NCBI GenBank assembly: GCA_018399955.1 | Contig: JAGYNO010000012.1 | Span: 1-33,123, forward strand | From: Halanaerobium sp. | GTDB lineage: Bacteria; Bacillota; Halanaerobiia; Halanaerobiales; Halanaerobiaceae | Reading direction: 5' to 3' | DNA: 33,123 nt | Shown here: piece after piece, positions 15,403-23,628 of the stretch | Layout of the letters: each line of letters starts with the position of its first letter | Numbering within the stretch: the first letter of the stretch is position 1 | The notes under the pieces: generated by a model | Seen by the model: the letters and a program-made list of their open reading frames with translations, nothing else | Told to the model about the DNA's origin: nothing | The model's database searches: none | Made by a program: the position numbers and the translations under genes

Positions 15403-16977
15403 ATGAAAAAGTTATTTACTATGACAGCAGTATTGATATTGTTGACTACACTAATATTTAGTTTATCAGTTAGTGCACAAGAAGAAAGATATGGCGGCAC
15501 ATTAAATGCTGCTGTAAAGATGTCTGTTGCTCATTTAGACACAGATAATTCTACTGATTCGATGATCTCATCAATGATGAATCATGTTTACGAGGGTCTA
15601 TTTGAATTTGATAAAAATTTACAGGTACAGCCTCATCTAGCAGAAAGTTATCAGGTGGCTGAGGACGGCAGGGAGTACACAGTAAACTTGCGCAGGGGAG
15701 TTATGATGCACAATGGTCAGGAAATGAATGCTGATGATGTTTTGGCTTCATTTGACAGGTGGCTGAGATTAAACAATGGCGGCAATATTGTAGAGCCCTA
15801 CTTTGATAGTGTAGAGAAAATTAATGATTATAAAATCATATTTAAGTTTGCAGAGCCATATGCTCCATTCTTAAATATTCTGGCTTCACCAGTATCTAAT
15901 CAAAAGTTTGTAGTAAGAGCTGAAGAGATTATTGATAAATTTGGAGATAGTGTTATAACTGAACATGCAGGAACAGGACCATATAAAGTTGAAAACTGGA
16001 TTCCAGACCAGAATTTAACTCTTGAGAAATTTGATAACTATACAGCAAGTTCTTTAGAATCATCATTTTTTGCAGGTGAAAGAACCCCTTATCTTGATAG
16101 AATTGTATTTAATTTTATTACAGATTCTCAGGTTAGGGTTTCAGGGATACAGACAGGTCAGTTTCAGTTTGCGGAAGAAGTGCCAAGAGATCAGTATCAG
16201 ATTTTTAAAGCAAATTCAGATATAAATACTCAAATAATTTATCCGGATAAAATGGCAGTTTTGATAACAAATAATGGAGTTCCTCCATTTAATAATAAGT
16301 ATGCAAGACAGGCACTTGTTTATGCACTTGATTTCGAAGAGCTGGGATATGCGATGATCGGTAATCCCGAATTCTGGAGACTTGAAGCTGCACTTCATGA
16401 AGAGGGTAATCCCTGGCATGATGAAACAGCTGGTGAAGGTATATATGGGGTATATGATCCAGAAAAAGCAAAAGAACTCCTAGCAAAAGCTGACTATGAT
16501 GGCACTCCTCTCGTTATCTTGAGTGGACAGGATGATGATATGGAAAGAAATGGAGCAATAGCCATCAAGGATCAATTAGAAGAGATAGGTATCAATGTAG
16601 AACTGCAGCTTTTTGACAGACCTACAGTTGTGGAAAAACGAGCAAAACTGGAAGGTTGGAATATTCACCTATCACCATTTATTAAGACTGTGCCAGATCC
16701 ACAGATTCATCAAGGATGGACAGGTACAAATAAATGGATAACAAACTGGGATTCTGAAGAATCAAGGGAAATGGATGAAATTTTTGAAAGAATGGTAAAA
16801 GAAGTTGATTATGATGAACGATATAAGATAGTACAGGAATTTTATGATGAAATGTGGGATTCAGTTCCGTATTTCAATATACTTGACTTCAGCAGGCTTC
16901 ATATTACAAGATCTAATCTCAGGAATTACCAGCCCGCCTGGCAGCCATTTTTCTGGAATACCTGGCTTGAAGAATAA
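15403..16977 (+). CDS. Periplasmic substrate-binding protein, family 5 (peptide/nickel type)
   Basis: This 524-residue family 5 solute-binding protein feeds the two upstream permeases. MKKLFTMTAVLILLTTLIF and a likely SVSA/QEE cut form a type I signal peptide. There is no lipobox Cys, so the mature protein should be free in a periplasm, as expected for a diderm cell. EERYGGTLNAAV, VYEGLFEFDKNLQVQPHLAE, YTVNLRRGVMMHNGQEMNAD and GTGPYKVENW are family hallmarks. The ATG at 15403 follows GAGGTGAGTAAA; the in-frame GTG at 15394 is part of that site. Ligands in this family include peptides, nickel, sugars and nucleoside-like compounds; which applies here is unknown. Confidence 0.93.
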   Translation: MKKLFTMTAVLILLTTLIFSLSVSAQEERYGGTLNAAVKMSVAHLDTDNSTDSMISSMMNHVYEGLFEFDKNLQVQPHLAESYQVAEDGREYTVNLRRGVMMHNGQEMNADDVLASFDRWLRLNNGGNIVEPYFDSVEKINDYKIIFKFAEPYAPFLNILASPVSNQKFVVRAEEIIDKFGDSVITEHAGTGPYKVENWIPDQNLTLEKFDNYTASSLESSFFAGERTPYLDRIVFNFITDSQVRVSGIQTGQFQFAEEVPRDQYQIFKANSDINTQIIYPDKMAVLITNNGVPPFNNKYARQALVYALDFEELGYAMIGNPEFWRLEAALHEEGNPWHDETAGEGIYGVYDPEKAKELLAKADYDGTPLVILSGQDDDMERNGAIAIKDQLEEIGINVELQLFDRPTVVEKRAKLEGWNIHLSPFIKTVPDPQIHQGWTGTNKWITNWDSEESREMDEIFERMVKEVDYDERYKIVQEFYDEMWDSVPYFNILDFSRLHITRSNLRNYQPAWQPFFWNTWLEE

Positions 16978-17075
16978 TTTTGCTGTAAATGAATCTGAAG
17001 ATTATAAGTTTAAATTTAATAGCTCAGTAAAATGAACTGAAATAGAAGTAGATTGAAATGTGAATATATGGAATC

Positions 17076-17105
17076 AAAAAAGCACCAGCTTAAGCTGGTG
17101 CTTTC
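17076..17105. terminator. Bidirectional terminator between convergent units
   Basis: A 26-bp perfect palindrome (17079-17104, AAAGCACCAGC arms around TTAA) separates the binding-protein gene from the minus-strand permeases. On the minus strand the stem runs into six T. On the plus strand the T-run is shorter (TTTC), so it should work best for the permease unit. Confidence 0.85.
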
Positions 17106-17159
17106 AATAAAATTTGCCTTAATTTTATATAAATAAGTTTAATTAATATAGAATAATAT

Positions 17160-17711
17160 TTAATCTGGTTGTGGGATTTTGTAATCAATTTTAGAGAAAA
17201 AATTACCAAGTAAAATTGAGCTGATAATTACTAAAGGTAATGAAACTCCAATTCTAATTGCTGTAAATTTAATACCAAGTATTGATGCTTCCATAATACT
17301 CATTGGTATCATTACAAGTGAAGCGGCGGTTACATAAGTGAATATTGAAGAATAATTAGCACCTTTATGATAAAGACTGTTTGCTACAGGAAATGCAACA
17401 AATGTACCACCAACTGTAGTTGCGGCTAAAAGTACTGCATAAATATATTTTTTAAAACCTGAAGTGTTTCCAAAATTATTTTCAATACTTTCTCTGCTGA
17501 CCCAGACTTCAAATAGTCCTATTAAAACAAATGCTGGTGGGAGAATTGCTCCCATATCTTTAGCAAATATCATAAAATTAGAAGTGATTCTATTTCCAAG
17601 TTCAAAATTTAAAAAATAAGAAGCTATCATAAATACCGAGAATACTGCAAATATATAATAGTTTATTTTATTTTTCTGATTAGTTTTCTGTTTTTTATCT
17701 TTTTTACTCAT
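17160..17711 (-). CDS. Permease, C-terminal half protein (ArsP_1/DUF318-like)
   Basis: This 183-residue membrane protein starts MSKKDKKQKTNQKNKINYY, a basic cytosolic tail, then four to five hydrophobic segments. The stretch GGTFVAFPVANSLYHKGANY followed by SSIFTYVTAAS resembles the repeated permease signature of the ArsP_1 (UPF0718) family and echoes a similar stretch in its partner. The Cys-rich motif of arsenical ArsP pumps is absent. The ATG at 17709-17711 overlaps the preceding stop by one base (TAATG), with GAGAGGTG 8 nt upstream. A longer frame up to 17792 lies in the partner gene and is rejected. The family call is from memory of the motif; the substrate is unknown. Confidence 0.7.
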   Translation of the reverse strand: MSKKDKKQKTNQKNKINYYIFAVFSVFMIASYFLNFELGNRITSNFMIFAKDMGAILPPAFVLIGLFEVWVSRESIENNFGNTSGFKKYIYAVLLAATTVGGTFVAFPVANSLYHKGANYSSIFTYVTAASLVMIPMSIMEASILGIKFTAIRIGVSLPLVIISSILLGNFFSKIDYKIPQPD

Positions 17712-18193
17712 TATACAAACACCTCTCCATAAAGTATTCCTGTCGCTAGAGCAATAAAAGCTGATATAATAAATCCTGCAATATTCCTCCATATTGTAGC
17801 TTTGATTCCGAAATATTCTTTTTCAACAGGATAAGTTGCAATTCCAACCAGCATTAAGGTAGTAATAAATGCTGCTACAACCATGTAATCAACACCTCTG
17901 GATACTAAAATTCCAGCCAGTGGATAAGCTATAAAGCCCGGCATCATAGTGATAGATCCAATAATCAGGCCCATGATTAGTCCGATAAACGGTGCCTGTC
18001 CCCCAAGATAATTGATAATAAATTGATCTGAAATAAGAAGAATAAATGATAATATAATTAAAAGTTTTAAATAGGTTCCTAAAATTTTATTGAATTTTTT
18101 CCAGCCAATTTTTAAAGCCTTAATTGTTTTTTCTCTGTCTGTAAGAAAAGAAACTGCAGCTGCAATACCTGCAATATAATATAGTGCGTACAT
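17711..18193 (-). CDS. Permease, N-terminal half protein (ArsP_1/DUF318-like)
   Basis: This 160-residue membrane protein has about four to five hydrophobic helices. The segment GSITMMPGFIAYPLAGILVS followed by RGVDYMVVAAF mirrors GTFVAFPVANSLYHKGANYS in the next gene. The two probably form the two inverted halves of one transporter. GAGGAGG precedes the ATG. The gene starts 18 bp after a CsoR-like operator, so it is likely induced by copper(I), persulfide or a related signal. It is not a broken gene: the second half has its own start, site and overlap. Unrelated two-gene permeases are a possible alternative. Confidence 0.7.
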   Translation of the reverse strand: MYALYYIAGIAAAVSFLTDREKTIKALKIGWKKFNKILGTYLKLLIILSFILLISDQFIINYLGGQAPFIGLIMGLIIGSITMMPGFIAYPLAGILVSRGVDYMVVAAFITTLMLVGIATYPVEKEYFGIKATIWRNIAGFIISAFIALATGILYGEVFV

Positions 18194-18210
18194 ATTTAGC
18201 CCTCCTCAAT

Positions 18211-18227
18211 ATACCCCTATAGGGTAT
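18211..18227. promoter_or_regulatory. CsoR/CstR-type operator
   Basis: ATACCC-CTATA-GGGTAT is a 6-5-6 perfect inverted repeat. It closely matches the operators of CsoR-family repressors (copper sensor CsoR, persulfide sensor CstR), whose B. subtilis copZA site also has ATACCC and GGGTAT flanking 5 bp. It lies just upstream of the permease ribosome-binding site on the minus strand, where a repressor would block transcription. No csoR gene is in the window. Confidence 0.65.
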
Positions 18228-18326
18228 TTCTATAAATATCATATGATTAAAACAGCTAAAATAAAGTTAAGTGCTTTACAAAAGTCATAGTTCTTTAAAT
18301 ATAATCTAGTTTTAGGCAGAAATATT

Positions 18327-18355
18327 TTTACATATATCTTGAAATCCGATATAAT
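18327..18355 (+). promoter_or_regulatory. Sigma-A promoter of pgi
   Basis: TTTACA (18327-18332), 17 bp, TATAAT (18350-18355). It gives a leader of about 93 nt before the pgi ATG. Confidence 0.75.
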
Positions 18356-18454
18356 TATTAAATGAGTAAAATCTTGCAAAAAGCCCGTGAAAAATATATA
18401 CTTGTGATAGTATTAACCAGTTTTATAATTAAATTAAACCTAAGGAGGAATACT

Positions 18455-19891
18455 ATGTCTGCAAAAAAGAAATTAAAAAACAAAGATGATCTTAGGATTA
18501 GATTAGATATCAATAATATTTTTGAAGAAGTGATTGGTGGGGAAGAAGGATTTACCCGTCAGGAACTTGAAGCTGCAAAAGATAAAGCACTTAAAGCCAG
18601 AGATAACATATTAAAAGCCGAAGCAGAAGGCAAAATGGGTTTTATGGAGCTCCCATATAAACAGAAAGAAGTTATCAAAGATTTAAAAGAAACTGCAGAA
18701 AAATTGAAAGAAAAGTTTGATAATCTAGTTGTACTTGGTATTGGTGGTTCAGCTCTGGGTAATATTGCTGTTCAAACAGCAATCAATGATCCATACTATA
18801 ATTCTTTTGAGGAAGCTAGAAACGGTTATCCTCGTCTTTTTGTAAGTGATAATGTTGATCCAGAGGGAATTAGAGCAATGCTTGATAAACTGGATCCTGA
18901 AAAAACTGTATTTAATGTAATTTCTAAATCTGGAAGCACTGCAGAAACAATGAGTCAGTTTCTACTTGCAAGAAAAATCATAGCAGAAGAAGTAGGTGAA
19001 GATAAGGTAGGAGAACATTTTATAGCTACCACCAGTTCAGATTCAGGTTATTTGATAGAAATTGCTGAACGGGAGGGTATGAAAAAGTTCTACATACCTG
19101 ATAATGTTGGCGGAAGATTTTCTGTATTGACTCCTGTTGGTCTGCTTTCTGCAGCATTTACCGGTGTAGATATTGAAGCACTGCTTGATGGTGCTGCTTA
19201 TATGGACAAGATTTCAAGAGAAGCTGACTTCTGGGAAAACCCAGCCCTTATAAATGGATTAATTCATTATTTAGCATTCAAAAAGGGAAAAGTAATGTCA
19301 GTTATGATGCCTTATTCTGATCGACTGCGTGATGTAGCTGACTGGTACAGACAGCTATGGGCAGAATCACTTGGTAAAGAAGTCAATAGGCAGGGCGAGA
19401 AAGTAAATGTTGGCCCTACTCCTATAAAAGCTCTTGGTGCAACTGATCAGCATTCACAGGCACAGCTTTATATGGAAGGTCCTTATGATAAGATTATTAC
19501 CTTCCTTGAAGTTGAAAACTTTGCAGAAGAATTAGAGATTCCTTCAGCATATGAGGACCTTGATGGCCTTGGCTATCTTGGTGGGCATTCTTTCGCTGAA
19601 CTTATTAATACTGAGAAAAAGGCTACAGAGTTAGCTTTAAATAAAAGGAAGAGAATGAATCAGACAGTAAAAGTTCCTGAAGTAAATGAATTTACACTTG
19701 GTCAACTATTCTACTTCTTTGAATTTCAGACAGCAGTAGCTGGGGAACTTTTTGATATCAATGCTTTCAATCAGCCAGGAGTAGAATTAGGAAAAAATTA
19801 TACTTACGGTATTTTTGGTCGTGATGGATATCATGATAAAAAAGAAGAGTTTGAAAAATCAGCAAAACATGATGATGATTTAATATTATAG
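18455..19891 (+). CDS. pgi: Glucose-6-phosphate isomerase
   Basis: Pgi interconverts glucose 6-phosphate and fructose 6-phosphate in glycolysis and gluconeogenesis. The ATG at 18455 has AAGGAGG 6 nt upstream, giving 478 residues. An in-frame ATG at 18362 has no site and lies at the transcript start. SIS-domain motifs are VVLGIGGSALGNIAVQTA and SKSGSTAETMSQF; the PGI signatures are NVGGRFSVLTPVG and, near the C-terminus, AVAGELFDINAFNQPGVELGK minus its last residues. The catalytic Glu lies in YRQLWAESLGKE and the His in TDQHSQAQLYMEG. It is transcribed from its own promoter and ends at a strong terminator. Confidence 0.96.
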   Translation: MSAKKKLKNKDDLRIRLDINNIFEEVIGGEEGFTRQELEAAKDKALKARDNILKAEAEGKMGFMELPYKQKEVIKDLKETAEKLKEKFDNLVVLGIGGSALGNIAVQTAINDPYYNSFEEARNGYPRLFVSDNVDPEGIRAMLDKLDPEKTVFNVISKSGSTAETMSQFLLARKIIAEEVGEDKVGEHFIATTSSDSGYLIEIAEREGMKKFYIPDNVGGRFSVLTPVGLLSAAFTGVDIEALLDGAAYMDKISREADFWENPALINGLIHYLAFKKGKVMSVMMPYSDRLRDVADWYRQLWAESLGKEVNRQGEKVNVGPTPIKALGATDQHSQAQLYMEGPYDKIITFLEVENFAEELEIPSAYEDLDGLGYLGGHSFAELINTEKKATELALNKRKRMNQTVKVPEVNEFTLGQLFYFFEFQTAVAGELFDINAFNQPGVELGKNYTYGIFGRDGYHDKKEEFEKSAKHDDDLIL

Positions 19892-19900
19892 TATATTTAA

Positions 19901-19956
19901 AATAGAGTAGATTATGAGCCATCGGGATGGTTTTCCCGGTGGCAGACTCTATTTTT
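19901..19956 (+). terminator. Terminator of pgi
   Basis: GCCATCGGG (19918-19926) pairs with CCCGGTGGC (19935-19943). An outer stem AATAGAGT/ACTCTATT (19901-19908 with 19946-19953) adds 8 bp, and TTTTTG follows. It is an unusually long two-tier hairpin. Confidence 0.8.
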
Positions 19957-19981
19957 GTTTATATTTGAATGGGGTATTTTT

Positions 19982-21337
19982 ATGTCAGATTATAAAATTC
20001 TAAGTAAAGAAAAATTATTTAAAGAATTTATTCCACGTTCTAAAGTTCAGCTTGATATAGTAAATAGTTTAAGAAAAGATTTAGTTGACTCAACGGAAAG
20101 ATTAGCTCCTGAAATTATATCTTATCAGCAGATAATAAAAGAAAATGGAGAATATTATTTACTTTCTGATGCAGCTGAAGAAATTATGCCTCTTGCAAAA
20201 TATCTCAATCAAAACGATGTGGATTTAAAATATCTACTTAAAGAGTTTAAGATAATCCTGGAGACAGTAAATGAATTTGATGATTTTAATAAGTTTCGCT
20301 CTCTATTTCCCAAAGGAATAAATGCAGCCAATTTTTGGATTGATAAAAATAAGAATATATATCTAATGCCCCAAACTTTTTTAGAAATAAGACAGAGCTA
20401 CAGCAGTATTGATTTTGCTGTACCTGATGAAGCTTACTTTAAACCACCAGAGATTATTTCAGGTCAAAAATGGAATAAAAAAGCTTATTTATTCAACCTT
20501 GCTGCTGTATTTTACTATTTTTTAAGTGGTGAAAAAATTTTTGCTGATCAAGACAGAGCAAAAGTTCTGAATAAAATTCAGAGCGAAAAAATTCTTGAAA
20601 TAAAATTTCTTATACCAGAGCTGCCAGAATCTTTAAACACTTTATTAATGCAGATGCTGAGCAAAAATGATTCTGAGCGTGGAAATTTTGATCAAATCAT
20701 AGAAAAATTATCTGGATTATTAGATAGATCTGAGTCAGACATTGAACTACAAGCATTTCTGAAAAGAACAGATATGCCTGATGATAAATCAGTTAATTGG
20801 ATAAGAAAAAAAGAAAACTTAAAACTTTATTTTCGTCAGAACTGGAAGTTTATGCTCTTTTTTCTGGTTCTGGGAGGCAGCTTGGTTTTTGGAGTATTTT
20901 CGCATACACCTGCTGTAATAACAGAAGAAACAAAGCCCAAGCAGGTTGTAAATTATTTTTATGAAGGAGTCAGCACTAAAAATATGAATCTTATTGATGA
21001 GGCAGCAGCATTTAAGCTTGGTGATATGCAGAGAATAATAACTGAGTCTCATGTTATAGAGAAAATGCAGGGTGCTTTTAATCAAAATAATTCTGAACGT
21101 GATTATGAACAGGTTTACAGCCTTGAAGATATAAGTATTGAGCAAATATCGTTAGGTGATAATAATAGCAGGTTTAAGGTTAATTATGTTTTTAAATTTA
21201 CTGATAAAGAAGGAAGGTATTCTTTAAATGCCGAAGATGAATTAAATTTAGAAAAAATAAATGGTATCTGGGAAATAACCAGTATTAAAGGTAGTTTTGC
21301 CCAAATGATAGATGGTGATTTCCCCTGGAGGGAATAA
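19982..21337 (+). CDS. Membrane protein with degenerate protein-kinase-like domain
   Basis: This 451-residue protein has three parts. Residues 1 to about 260 are cytosolic and end with features of a Ser/Thr kinase C-lobe: a PPE in place of APE (near 154), a stretch AYLFNLAAVFYYFLSGEKIF in place of the DxxSxGxxxxxLxxGxxPF helix, and LNTLLMQMLSKNDSERGNFD, like the kinase end with its conserved Arg. I see no glycine loop, VAIK lysine, HRD or DFG, so it should be catalytically dead. One membrane helix (about 287-307) follows. The C-terminal 140 residues, presumably periplasmic, resemble an NTF2-like fold (VVNYFYEGVSTKNMNLIDE and YSLNAEDELNLEKINGIWEI). GGGGT precedes the ATG. nadE follows after 3 nt. 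Function is unknown. Confidence 0.6.
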   Translation: MSDYKILSKEKLFKEFIPRSKVQLDIVNSLRKDLVDSTERLAPEIISYQQIIKENGEYYLLSDAAEEIMPLAKYLNQNDVDLKYLLKEFKIILETVNEFDDFNKFRSLFPKGINAANFWIDKNKNIYLMPQTFLEIRQSYSSIDFAVPDEAYFKPPEIISGQKWNKKAYLFNLAAVFYYFLSGEKIFADQDRAKVLNKIQSEKILEIKFLIPELPESLNTLLMQMLSKNDSERGNFDQIIEKLSGLLDRSESDIELQAFLKRTDMPDDKSVNWIRKKENLKLYFRQNWKFMLFFLVLGGSLVFGVFSHTPAVITEETKPKQVVNYFYEGVSTKNMNLIDEAAAFKLGDMQRIITESHVIEKMQGAFNQNNSERDYEQVYSLEDISIEQISLGDNNSRFKVNYVFKFTDKEGRYSLNAEDELNLEKINGIWEITSIKGSFAQMIDGDFPWRE

Positions 21338-21340
21338 ATT

Positions 21341-22084
21341 ATGGAAAAGATAGATTATGCTAAAGTTGAAACAAATCTTGTAAAATGGCTTCAGAATAAA
21401 GTTAATAATGCAGGCTTAAAAGGTGTGGTTGTCGGTTTAAGTGGGGGGATAGACTCAGCTGTTACAGTACGACTTGCTCAAAAAGCTTTTGATGATAATG
21501 TACTGGGAGTTATTATGCCCTGCCATTCTAAAACTCAGGATGAAGAAGATGCTCAAATGTTGGTTGAAAAATTTTCAATAAAACATCTAAAATATGATCT
21601 TTCAGATGTCTTTGATCATTTTCTTGATGGGTTAAAGAGAACAGGAATTGAAGGTGATAAGCTGTCCGAAGCAAATATTAAGCCGAGACTCCGCATGGCA
21701 GCTCTTTATTATTATGCATCTGCATTAAATTATCTTGTAGTTGGCACAGATAATAAAAGTGAACTTAAAATAGGATATTTTACTAAATATGGTGACGGAG
21801 GTATCGATTTAGCTCCCCTTGGTGCTCTTGTAAAACATGAAGTGAAAGGCTTAGCTCAAAGACTTGATATTCCAGAAAGAATTATAAATAAAAAACCATC
21901 AGCTGGACTCTGGAGCGATCAAACTGATGAATCAGAAATGGGCTTTAGTTATCAGGAATTAGACCATTATATTTTAACTGGTGAGGCAGATGAAGAAATA
22001 AAAGAAAAAATAGAAAAGCTTGCTGCAAAAAACAGACATAAACTTGAGCCGATTCCTATTCCTAAACGAGAGGATATATTTTAA
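21341..22084 (+). CDS. nadE: NH3-dependent NAD(+) synthetase
   Basis: NadE amidates deamido-NAD to NAD using ATP and ammonia. The 247 residues carry the PP-loop SGGIDSAV, GTDNKSELKIGYFTKYGDGG, and PSAGLWSDQTDESEMGFSY, all typical. No glutaminase (nitrilase-like) domain is fused, so it is the short ammonia-dependent type. It starts 3 nt after the pseudokinase gene, and its GGAGGG site lies in that gene, so the two are almost surely one operon. Confidence 0.96.
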   Translation: MEKIDYAKVETNLVKWLQNKVNNAGLKGVVVGLSGGIDSAVTVRLAQKAFDDNVLGVIMPCHSKTQDEEDAQMLVEKFSIKHLKYDLSDVFDHFLDGLKRTGIEGDKLSEANIKPRLRMAALYYYASALNYLVVGTDNKSELKIGYFTKYGDGGIDLAPLGALVKHEVKGLAQRLDIPERIINKKPSAGLWSDQTDESEMGFSYQELDHYILTGEADEEIKEKIEKLAAKNRHKLEPIPIPKREDIF

Positions 22085-22151
22085 ATTATCATGATTATGT
22101 GTAATAATAAGCGTATAAAGGTATTATTTTAAAAAGGATAGGGGTATTATA

Positions 22152-23078
22152 GTGAAAAAATTAATTTTAATAATACTTGCAGCTGTTCTAATATTTATTC
22201 AATTTTCTTTAACAACTACTGCTTTAGAATTTCCTATAAAATTTATTGATGATATGGAAAGAGAAGTTATCATTGAAAAAAAAGTTGAGAGAGTTATTTC
22301 ACTTGCTCCAGGTGTGACCGAGATGATTTATGCACTAAATGTTGAAGATAAACTTGTTGGAGTTAGCTCTGCAGCCAATTATCCTGAGCAGGCATTGGAA
22401 ATGGAAAGTGTAGGGAATATAAGTGATCCAAATATAGAAAAGATAGTTTCTTTAAAAGCAGATTTGGTTATTGCTGAATCTGTAACAAATAAAGAAGTTG
22501 TGAGAAGACTTTCAAATCTCGGCATTAAGATTGTTGGTTTTAGACCTAATAGTATTCCAGAAACACTCGAAATGATAGAAGATATAGGTCTGCTGCTTTC
22601 GGCAGAAAAAAATGCTGAAAAATTAACTGCTGAAATGAGAGTAGAATATAATGAAATAAAGAACTTAGTTGATTCCGAATTGGAAAAAAGCAGCGGGGTA
22701 AGAGTTTTTTATGAAATCTGGTCTGATCCTCTAATTACTGCTGGAAGTAACACCTTTTTAGACAGTATTATTGAAGAGGCCGGTGGTTATAATATCGGTC
22801 GGGATGCTGAAGGATCATGGCCGCAGTTTAATATAGAAAGCTTGTTGGCGGCTGACCCAGAGGTTTATATAGCAAGTGAACACAGTTCCCCAGATGGTTT
22901 GACAATGGAAAAATTAAGAAAAAGGAATATTATGAGAGAAACATCTGCTTTTAGAAATAACAGACTATATCTGGTCAACCAGGACCTTGTTAACAGACCC
23001 TCTCCACGAATAGTTGAGGGTTATAAAGAATTTGTATTTGCAATTTTTCCTAAAATTCAGGAGGAAATTAAAGAATAA
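22152..23078 (+). CDS. Periplasmic binding protein, BtuF-like
   Basis: This 308-residue protein is of the cobalamin/iron-siderophore class (PF01497 fold). MKKLILIILAAVLIFIQFS and TTTAL form a type I signal peptide without lipobox Cys. The start of the domain, ERVISLAPGVTEMIYALNVE followed by DKLVGVSSAANYPEQA, resembles BtuF, as do VGNISDPNIEKIVSLKADLV and DSIIEEAGGYNI. It starts with GTG, with GGATAGGGG upstream. No permease or ATPase genes are near, so it may feed a system encoded elsewhere. Cobalamin is the best guess; heme or siderophore remain possible. Confidence 0.85.
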   Translation: MKKLILIILAAVLIFIQFSLTTTALEFPIKFIDDMEREVIIEKKVERVISLAPGVTEMIYALNVEDKLVGVSSAANYPEQALEMESVGNISDPNIEKIVSLKADLVIAESVTNKEVVRRLSNLGIKIVGFRPNSIPETLEMIEDIGLLLSAEKNAEKLTAEMRVEYNEIKNLVDSELEKSSGVRVFYEIWSDPLITAGSNTFLDSIIEEAGGYNIGRDAEGSWPQFNIESLLAADPEVYIASEHSSPDGLTMEKLRKRNIMRETSAFRNNRLYLVNQDLVNRPSPRIVEGYKEFVFAIFPKIQEEIKE

Positions 23079-23097
23079 TCTTGAAAATCTAAATATA

Positions 23098-23118
23098 AAG
23101 AAGGATTAGCCTTTTTTT
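23098..23118 (+). terminator. Weak terminator after the BtuF-like gene
   Basis: AAGAAGG (23098-23104) pairs with CCTTTTT (23110-23116, one G-U) on an ATTAG loop, ending in T7. It is short and would stop transcription only in part. Confidence 0.45.
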
Positions 23119-23160
23119 AAAAGGAAATAAGTTAAAATAATAAGATTAAGAGGTGGTTTA

Positions 23161-23628
23161 ATGAATTTATCAGATTTTACAATTGATGATTTTACAGAAA
23201 TTGATGGTGGACAGTCAATCGGTAAGGTAGCAGTGCTGCTGTCAATGGTTAATGACGAATATGATAAAAAGATAATTCAGGCATATAAAAACGTGGGGTA
23301 TAAGGCGGTTATTACCAGAGCAGGGGGTAAAGGTTCTAAACTTAAAGACAAAGTTTTAAGAAACTGCCTTGGTGCAGCAATTAAAGGTGATGTAATTTCA
23401 GATTCTGTTCAGGACCAAAGAATTTTAACAAGATGTGTTGAAAGAGCAATGGTTGATTTTGATAAGCCGCTTTCTGGAATTTCAGGAGCAGGTATCAAAA
23501 TAGGTATTGTCAGCAAAGAGCCGCATCTTGCTGTAGCTCTCTATGGTAAATTAGGTATTCCTGGTCTTGATGTAGACCACGAAATTTCAGGAATGGGGAT
23601 TCACTATTATGGACTCACTTCAAAATAA
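23161..23628 (+). CDS. HutP-family RNA-binding regulator, orphan
   Basis: HutP of Bacillus is an L-histidine- and Mg-dependent antiterminator that binds NAG-repeat RNA in the hut leader. This 155-residue protein matches its size and ends with HLAVALYGKLGIPGLDVDHE and ISGMGIHYYG, close to the HutP C-terminal block IAVSLYGTIGAPIKGLEHE. IGKVAVLLSMVND matches the first strand. His140 corresponds to a metal-ligand His. The other two ligand His of Bacillus HutP (near 73 and 77) are replaced here, by my alignment with Ile and Cys in DQRILTRCVERA. Its ligand may therefore differ. AGAGGTGG precedes the ATG. It overlaps the MsbA-like gene by 20 nt and heads the lipid A operon. No hut genes are nearby. 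Confidence 0.82.
   Translation: MNLSDFTIDDFTEIDGGQSIGKVAVLLSMVNDEYDKKIIQAYKNVGYKAVITRAGGKGSKLKDKVLRNCLGAAIKGDVISDSVQDQRILTRCVERAMVDFDKPLSGISGAGIKIGIVSKEPHLAVALYGKLGIPGLDVDHEISGMGIHYYGLTSK

Noticed and set aside
16844-17035. Short plus-strand frame across the end of the binding-protein gene
   Set aside because: It is mostly an alternate frame of the real gene and has no ribosome-binding site.
17160-18193. Permease genes as one gene broken by a frameshift
   Set aside because: The second half has its own ATG, a well-spaced ribosome-binding site and a clean TAATG overlap, and begins with a normal basic N-terminus.
19918-19946. Fluoride-type riboswitch from the GGGATGG-TTTTCCC stretch
   Set aside because: The conserved downstream AAC and CUGAUG parts are missing. 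The hairpin ends in a T-run right after pgi and is explained as a terminator.
20819-21145. Minus-strand open frame inside the pseudokinase gene
   Set aside because: It lies wholly opposite a longer coding frame, has no ribosome-binding site and shows no recognisable protein features. Other short antisense frames (for example 4252-4458, 12596-12808, 25547-25819) were dropped for the same reason.
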